Shown here: piece after piece, positions 12,401 through 21,400 of the stretch
Layout of the letters: each line of letters starts with the position of its first letter
Numbering within the stretch: position 1 is the stretch's first letter
From: Hemerocallis citrina
Lineage: Eukaryota > Streptophyta > Magnoliopsida > Asparagales > Asphodelaceae
Direction of reading: 5' to 3'
Assembly (NCBI GenBank): GCA_017893485.1
Contig: CM030364.1
Span: 46,277,254-46,341,253 of the forward strand
DNA length: 64,000 nt
The notes under the pieces: model-generated
Told to the model about the DNA's origin: nothing
What the model saw: the letters and a program-made list of their open reading frames with translations, nothing else
The model's database searches: none
Program-made: the position numbers and the translations under genes

Positions 12401-15400
12401 GTGAGGTACCAGGTCCGGGTCCGGTTTCGGGTAATGGAGGACCCAACCCGATAGGACTCGATAGTAGCTCTAACCATGCCCTTACACCAACCATAGCACT
12501 CGTACCACTGCCCAAACTTGTCTCCTAAAGTGACGTACAAACATTAAATCCATAACCATTTCATAGATAAGCACAAGAAAGTATCACTCTAACTATCAAA
12601 CACTAAATTTTCCCATCAACTACCAATTTACTCACCACCTCATGCACTACGACAGTCAATAAGGATTTGAAAACTAAACCCTTTTTGTGTACTTTGTGTT
12701 TTGGATAACCAAACACCTTCCTAAGTTGCACGACCACTTCAAAATAGATCTTGTGATCGACATTGAAACTTCCACAACACTTGCCTGACACATATCCAAC
12801 TTGCTAGAGCTCTACATGTTACCTCATAAACTTTTTGGCTCGGAGCGGCATGTCGGACATGGTTGGGACATTCCCTCGTCACATTTATCATAGTTCCACG
12901 AATCCTTCCTCATGCAAGAGATACATGAAGAGTGGCATGAGATGTGCTTGCAGAACGAGTGGTACGTCCGAGTTAAAAAAAAAGCCACAAAACTGTATAT
13001 AACATAATATTATAGTTTAACGAATGTTAAGTTTTAAGGATCCTAACCCTAATCTGAAATATATATGTACACATGCTAAATGCATATAGAGTCTAATAGT
13101 TATATTCTAATTTTCTTTTCCAAAACCCAGTAGAAATGTATTGTTTAAAATAGGCAATAAAAAGTTCAAAAGATTAACGGATTGACCTACACATAGCAAC
13201 AACATTCTAATTTCCATTTAGTAAAAGGAGAAAATTTGTGCGTAGCTACCAGGATAAGATTAATCTTTGCTCCTATTTAGATGTTTATTTCATTATTTTG
13301 AATATGTAATGAGAAACTTTCTATTAATTATTTTATACAAATTGTAATTTTTTTCTTTAGAATTTTACTATTGTTATGAAAAAACAATGAAATTGGATAA
13401 TCCAAAACCTGACTCCGAATCTGAAACATTAGTGGGTTTGATCCAAAATAGATTTTTAGTGGGTTTGGATCCGCATGTGAATCGTACAAAATCTTAGTGG
13501 ATCTGCAAGTGGATCAGTAGGATCCGAATGAATCCAACCAGTTGCCACCGATAAATTACTACCATACTAGCAAGTAGCAACCTCCCAAGTACCACATGGA
13601 CATGGAAACTAGCCTTCACTTAGTTTTGTCCTCCGAGCAATATGCTCAGAAACCATTTTCAATGTAACATCGAAGAATAGAGGACATTTCAACCACACAA
13701 ATCATTTAATTTTCTAAAAGGTAATAACCATAGTACTTCATAGTTGTTACAAAATTGTAATCCTTAATACAACAAGGATGTAAAAGAAATATCTTATCAC
13801 TAGCGTACCATGTCATGTTGATCTTCCTTAACTTATTTAGTTTCTCAAGGTTGAATATGTAAGTTCCATTTAGTAGATCCTGGAACCATTTAACCTTTGA
13901 CTTCTTCTTCTCCGTAAGTTGTAGGCTTGTAGCCTTGTGTCTTCCATGTTCTCATTGACAATTAACTGTATTCAAAATCAAATAAACATCTACATACGGA
14001 TATACCTAGCAATAAATTAGCTTAGTTGATTTTCCCGCATGTTCAACGTTTTTTCAGGTTTTGAACTTTATCATTATTATTGGAAAAAAATGATAAGGTT
14101 ACACTATCATTATTTTGGAACATAAATCTTAAAAAAAACTGAGATCACAGAGAAATGTCCTATTTCAAAATTTTTAACATCTACCCTACTAAAGAAACCT
14201 AGTGGTAATCCAATTTCCACAAAACTCGGTGATTTGAACTTTAAGAAGGAACTTCATCATTCATCTTTCTTCGCAAACCCTATAGAAATATCACCACTTC
14301 AATTGCAAAGGATTTCGGTCGAAACAAGATAGATAGCATTTCTGGTTAGGTGAGTTTTAAATTCAAAATGATAAGCTTTTTCAATAAACACAAAAAGAAA
14401 TGACATGGTTGGAATATAATGAGTCAAACTTGAATGTTATTATTTTATTAAGTCTCATAAATGACATTTGGTTTTCGTAGATCAGTAAATCTATGCCTTT
14501 TTTGGAATACTAGAAGCCAAACTTGAATGTCATGCAGCTCATGCAAACTTTACTATAATTTACCTAGCTCAGATGTAGTAGCACTACAGTAGCAGTTGGT
14601 ATTAGAACTTGTTTTTATATATAATTTTGGTGTAGAAGTAGTGACATCAGAACACGAAGAAGCTGAATTAAATGAATGAAGTGTTTCCTTTCCTCCATTT
14701 GAGAAATTGACATGCGAGCATCTTTCATGTGATTTTGGTGAGTTATGCTTCCATGTGAAATCTAGTATCAGATATGTGAAATCTGCCAGGTAATTACTGC
14801 AATCTTATTTCTAAATCCTTCATCTTTCTACTTGTTTTGTTGGATTTTACTTAAAAAATCTTATCCCTCTAACATCTCCACAATAATCTTTTGTTACAAC
14901 TAGTTCCTACCTACATTCAACCAAATGAAACACTTTCTCTCACTGTTTTCATCTTTAAACAACCAACAACCTGAAATTCCTTCTCACTTATCCAATAAAA
15001 TCTTAATCCTTCTCTCTTCTCTGAGATTGTTCATGTCACCAAACCATCAACCTCCACATCAACAACTAATGAATACATATACAACCACCCTCAAGAAATG
15101 AACCCCCAATTTGGTACCCTAGATACTCATTTATGAATCTATTTCATTCAATATATACACTTCAAATATCAACTTAAAGAAAAGATGAGTAAGGACTGCC
15201 TTCCACTTTCTAGATTTCCGATATTTTTTCTTGTCCAGCTACATCGAATGCATTTCTGATATCCAACTTAAGCAATATATTCACCACTTGCCTTTCCTTC
15301 TAAAAGACTAGACTCTTAGATCTCCCTGTTCATAAACTCCAAATTAAGATCCACATTTATTCAATGTGCATTGCACATTAATTATCACCAATGTCGGTTC

Positions 15401-18400
15401 CTATAATTATTACAACAAACATAGATCGAGCAACACTAACTGTACTCCACTCTTGTCAACTCCTTTCATACATAAAAGTGAGCTGCGGCCCACAAGCAAT
15501 TAATAAAAATGTGTTTTGCGACATAGTCAACATTCTTGTATCTCCCAGTCCATAAAAGCATCCACACTCGTTTCTCATATTTCCATATGTGCTGCACTCG
15601 TTTCTGACTTTACCATAATATGAGAATTAGGGCACAGTCGTTTCTTATATTTGAGAAACAGATTTGACAATTACTAAATATAGGGGACGAAACATCATCC
15701 GATAATATTTTCATAATTTTTAAAAAAAATTTCGGACGGAACATGATTTGTCCGATAAAAAAACGGACGGAACAACATGTTCCGTCCGATAAAAAAACAA
15801 AAGAAAAAGAAACGGACGAAACAACATGAACAAGTTCTGTCCCTTCTTTTCTTTTTTTTTTGGGAAAATTTAATCCAAATCCAAATCCTTCCATTTTTTT
15901 CCCATAAAAGTCCAAGTCTATAATAATTCCAAGTTAAAAAAAATTACACCAAAGTCCAAGAGGCTCAATTGTTTTTAAAAAATAATAATTAAAATTGGTC
16001 GGACGGAACACATTTTTTTCTCAATTGCCAAATTTTGGCAAACCACCACTAAGAGCATCCACAATGGTATTTCTCAAAAATGAGAATATGGCAAAGTAGC
16101 ATATAGCAAAAAGAGAGAATTGCTGCAGTCGTTGAGTTGCTATAATTTGAGAAACAAATATTAAAAAAGGAGGTCGGACGTAACATCTTGTTTCGTCTTG
16201 TTTTTGATATTAAAATAGGTAAATTAAATAAATTAAATATTAAAATATATATTAAGCTATCTAATTAATGTCCTAACCTAAGATTAACCTAAGAATTAAA
16301 TGGGCTAATCTCATCTTGGGGCTGGACAGGACATGTTGTCCCGTCCAAGCCATTTTGGCTTCAAACTGGACAACATGTCCCGTTTGTTGATTTTTCGTTT
16401 TTTTTTTGTCCAGACGGTACAACATGTATCGTCTGATCATTAAAAAAAAAAAGGGTCAGACGATTGTTTCGTCTGATCCCATTAAAAAAAAAACAACAGA
16501 TGTTCCGTCTGCTATAATATGAGAATCGCTATTTCGTTTCTCAAATATGAGAACGCACTGTAGCAAATTTGCCAAAAGATGGCATAATAAGAAACGACTG
16601 CAGCGCCAACTTTCTCATATTATGAGAATATGGCAAATATAGGAAATGACTGTGGATGCTCTAAAGATAAACTATGTTTTTGCCATTTCTCATTTTGCCA
16701 AAATGCCAAATTTGACAAAAACGAGTGTGAATGCTCTAATGAGTTAGTACTAAAAGAAAAATTCTCAAAAATTCCCCTTCTTTTTGGTTCCCCCAAAACC
16801 CTATGTCATGGGGCTGGTTGTGTGGGTTTCTGGATCGGGGCATGGTGCTGTGGGTTGCTGATTGGTGCTGGTGGTGCTGAAGGAGAATGGGGGAAGAGGG
16901 ATTTGGAGAAGAAGAGTAGATAAGAAGATAAGAGAAGATTAGAGAAGATAGTAGAAGATTTTTATTGATTGATTCTTCTCATATTACAACTCACATATAT
17001 ATGGAGAATCAAGACACATGTGCAACACACACACAGGCAATTCCCTCCCTAGCTCACTCCCGCTCAACATTGAATTCAATTAAGGTGCGCTACGCGCGTA
17101 CAATTACTCACTACAGACCTGTCTACCACTGACTAACTACTCTGTTCTTTAACTCTAACTCATATATCTCATATCTCCCTTGGATGGCTTCTCCCACGGT
17201 GGTCGACGATCGGCGCTAACGAACCGGTGGCGACCCTAACAACTCCCCCTCTCTTACAGCGAGCTTGTCCCAAGCTCGAAATTGGGGAAATTAACACGCA
17301 AGTCATCAATGTCGATCCAAGAAGCATTTTCAGCAGAGGAGTTCTTCCACTTGATTAGTAGCTTGATTCCCACCCTATTATTCTTCTTGAATATCCTGCG
17401 ACCCAGCACTTGCTCTGGCTCATCGTCGTTAATGGCTGGCACCCACCATTGGGGTGGCTCAAGTTCCACTTCTGGGGAATGGGTTCCATGGTAGTGTTTG
17501 AGTTTCGAGACGTGGAAGATGGGATGGATGGAAGCAGTCGATGGTAATTCTAGCCGATATGCGACCTCACCAATTCTTTCCAGTATGCGATATGGACCAA
17601 AGAACTTAGGTGATAGGTTCTGCGGAGTTCCGCCTCGAATGGACACTTGTTTGTAGGGTTGGATTTTTAAGAACACTAAGTCCCCGACTGAGAATTGCCT
17701 CTCCGTCCTCTTCTTGTCAGCGAAGAGCTTCATTCTTTGCTGAGCCAACTTCAAGTTGTCCTTCAACAGCTGCAGGACTCATCACGCGAAAGTAACCCCT
17801 CCTCTACTTCTTGCACGGCTACAGTACCTGGAATGTAACGCAGTAATGTTGGAGGTGGAGTCCCATATACTCCTTGGAAGGGGGTAATGCCGGTTGATAC
17901 ATGCCAATTAGTATTGTACCAGAACTCCGCCCACCCTAAGAATCTACTCCACTCTCTGGGCTTCTGACCACACAAACAATGCAAGTAGAGCTCTAAAGCC
18001 TTGTTCACGATTTCGGTCTGCCCATCACTCTGGGGGTGGTATGCCGTGGAGTGTCGCAGCTTGCATTGTTGGAGATTGAAGAACTCTCTCCAGAACTTGC
18101 TCATGAATATGGGATCCCTGTCACTTACAATGCTTCGTGGCATTCCGTGGAGCCTATAAACTTGATCAACGAAGATTTGCACAATTGACTCCACAGTGTA
18201 GGGGTGAGAGATTCCTATGAAATGAGCGTACTTCGTGAGACGATCCACCACAACCATCACAGCATTCTTGCCGCTGCTTTTGGGCACTCCCTCGACGAAG
18301 TCCATGGAAATATCCTCCCAAACTTTCTCCGGAATCGGAAGGGGATGTAGCAATCCCGCAGGAAGCAAAGTTTCATACTTGTTCCGTTGGCAGATTAGAC

Positions 18401-21400
18401 ATTCTTTGATCCCCAATTTCACATCCTTGGTGATGCCTTCCCAAATAAATGATCTCCTGATCCTGTGTAGGGTTTTATGATAACCGGAGTCGCCACCTAA
18501 GCTTGATGAGTGTAAATCATGGAAAATTAGCTTCCTTACTTCCGCCTTTGGACTGACCAGAATGCGTCCCTTATAGAACCACAGGCCATTTGCAAAACGG
18601 TAGAGCTGAGCATCCAGATTTCCGCTGCTTCTCCTCTCTTCTAACTGCTGGTAATAAGGGTCTTGCCTCACCAGGTCTTTGATGTCATCGATCCTTGGGG
18701 AAGAACTAACGAGATCTCCAAGCAAGATTCTGAAGGTCCGATTCTCCTTGAGAGGCCATCGGCAGCTGAATTGAGGGTTCCCCTTTTATATTCGACGGTG
18801 AATGTGAGCCCCAATAGCTTCCACAACCACTTTTCTTGTATCTCCGTGTGAATCTTCTGCTCGAGGATATGCTTGATGCTTTGTTGATCGGTGCGAATCA
18901 CAAAATCATTCCCTAGAAGGTAGTGCCGCCACTGCTTGATGGCTTGTAGAATGGCTAGGACTTCCTTCTCATATGTGGAGAGAGACAAATTCTTCCCCTT
19001 TAGAGCCTTACTCATGTACGCGATGGGGTGGTGCTCTTGCATCAGAACTGCGCCAATGCCCTCCTTGGAAGCATCTGTTTCGACAATGAAAGGTTTTGCA
19101 AAATCGGGAGCCTGCAAGACTGGGGTGGTGGTAAGCGCCTCCTTCAGCTTCTCGAAAGCTCGAGTTGCTACCAGAGACCACTTGAATGCGTTCTTCCTCA
19201 ATAGCTTAGTAAGCGGCGCGGCGATGCTTCCGTAGTTCTTCACAAATCGTCGGTAGTATCCCGTAAGTCCAAGAAAACCCCTCAACTCCTTAATATTCCT
19301 TGGCTCTGGCCATTCCTCTACCGTCTTGATTTTACTCTCATCCACTTCTATTCCTTTGGCGCTGATAATGTGCCCCAAGTAACCCACTGAAGTGCGCCCA
19401 AAGCTGCATTTGGTTGCCTTGGCCCGCAGATTGTTCTCTTCTAGCACCTTCAAAACCTTGCGCAAATGCAGCAAGTGTTCTTCCCAAGAAGGACTGTAGA
19501 CTAAAATATCGTCGAAGAATACCAATACGAACTGTCGGAGATACTCATTAAAGATGCTATTCATCAAATTTTGGAATGTTGAGGGCGCGTTGGTAAGACC
19601 AAAGGGCATTACCACAAATTCGAAGTGTCCATGATGTGTTCTAAACGCAGTTTTGGGAATGTCTTCGACGCTAACTCTAATCTGATGATACCCCGACCTC
19701 AGGTCGATCTTGGAGAAGTATTGAGCCCCGTGGAGTTCATCTAACAATTCATCAATGACAGGAATAGGGAATTTCGCCTTGATGGTTTGATTGTTGAGAG
19801 CTCTATAATCGACGTACATCCTCCAACTACCATCGGACTTCTTGATTAAAATGACGGGAGAAGAGTAGGGACTGTGGCTTGGACGGATGAATCCTGCATT
19901 GAGCATTTCCTTGATTTGTTTCTCAATCTCAGCTTTGTAGGAGTGTGGGTGTTTGTAGAGTCTCAAACAGACCGGTTGATGGCCCTCTTTAAGAGGGATT
20001 TATGATCGATGTTCCTGTGCGGCGGCAACTGCAGTTCCTCCTTGAACACATCTGAAAACTGATTGAGGATTTTGCAAATATCAGGGTGGGTAGTGTCTTC
20101 CTGGCTTCTTTTTTCCTGGGCGATTTCATTTACTTGTATCATGTATGCTTGGCAAGCATAATTCTTCATTCCTTGCAGCTCCGAGACTTGCATCATTTGC
20201 AGTTGTGGAGGTATCACTCCTTGCAGCTTTTTCATCTTGCCGTCGACCATAAAATCCATTGTCATTTCGCCAAAATCCATCGTTACGGGCCCCAATGTAC
20301 GAAGCCAATGGGCTCCTAAGACCATTTGCGATGGCCCCAAGGAAAGTAGCAGCAATTCCGCTCGCAAGGATACTCCTTGGACCGTGAAGAATGCTAGCTC
20401 TACCTTTCCCTCACTTTGCATCACCTGGCCATTGGCTACTGTGACGTTATAACGAAGTTCCTTGTTAATTTGCAATCTAGCTGAAGCAGCGGTGTAGGGG
20501 TCTAAATAGTTATGGGTCGAACCGGTGTCAATTAGGATGTTCACTTCTTTGCTATTGATAGTGCCCTTAACTCTCATCGTTTGAGGGTATATTTGAGTTC
20601 CTACCAAGGCATGTAAAGAGATCTCGGGTTGCTGTGAGTTGGTGTGAGGATTGAAGAGGGTAGGAGAATCTGTAAACGAATGTGGGGGTGATGGTGAGGG
20701 AAGGGAAGCTAAGGTAGAAGCTGCTGGAATTTGCTCCTCTGCTGATACGAGGTTCATGTGAACTTCCTCCTCTTCCTCTTCTTCCAAGCATTCCAGGTAG
20801 TAGAATTTTTGAGTTTTGCATATGTGACCCGCAGTGTATTTCTCGTCACAGTTAAAACATAAGTCTCTCGCCTTACGTTCCCTCATCTCCTGTAGGCTCA
20901 GCCTCCTGGGTATAAAGGGTTGGTATGGAGGTTTGGGATTGGGTTTGGGAGCATTATTGGCGGCAGCAGGTGGGGGAATTACGGTGGATTTGGGGATGAA
21001 CGGCACTCGATAGTTCTTTATTAAACAAGCTAATTTCTCTTCGAACCCTTTTGCGAGGCCCATGGCTTCATTCACATTCTTCGGCCTCTGTGATTTAACG
21101 TCCCATCTAATTTCGTCTCGCAACCCACTGATGAATGTACTCAAATAGTGTTTCTCTGTCCAATCATCTACGAAGTTGGAGAGGCGATCAAACTCCTGGA
21201 TGTACAACTCGAGGTCTCCCTTTTGCTGTAATTTCGACAGCATTCCGCTGTAATCTTGAAACTCCGAGGGCCCGAATCTTGTGAGTATCTCCTACAAGAA
21301 CTGTGGCCAGGTGATATTTTGCATCTGAGGCTTAATATGACGGCGAAACCATTGCGCAGCTCTTCCCCTCAGGTTGAGTGACGCATACTTGAGTTTTTGT

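Noticed and set aside
12163..12475. Complete hAT MITE
   Set aside because: Only one terminus is convincing and no 8-bp duplication was found, so it is listed only as a possible remnant.
15610..15915. 101-codon frame on the minus strand
   Set aside because: It falls inside the palindrome-bearing MITE and has no recognisable domain.
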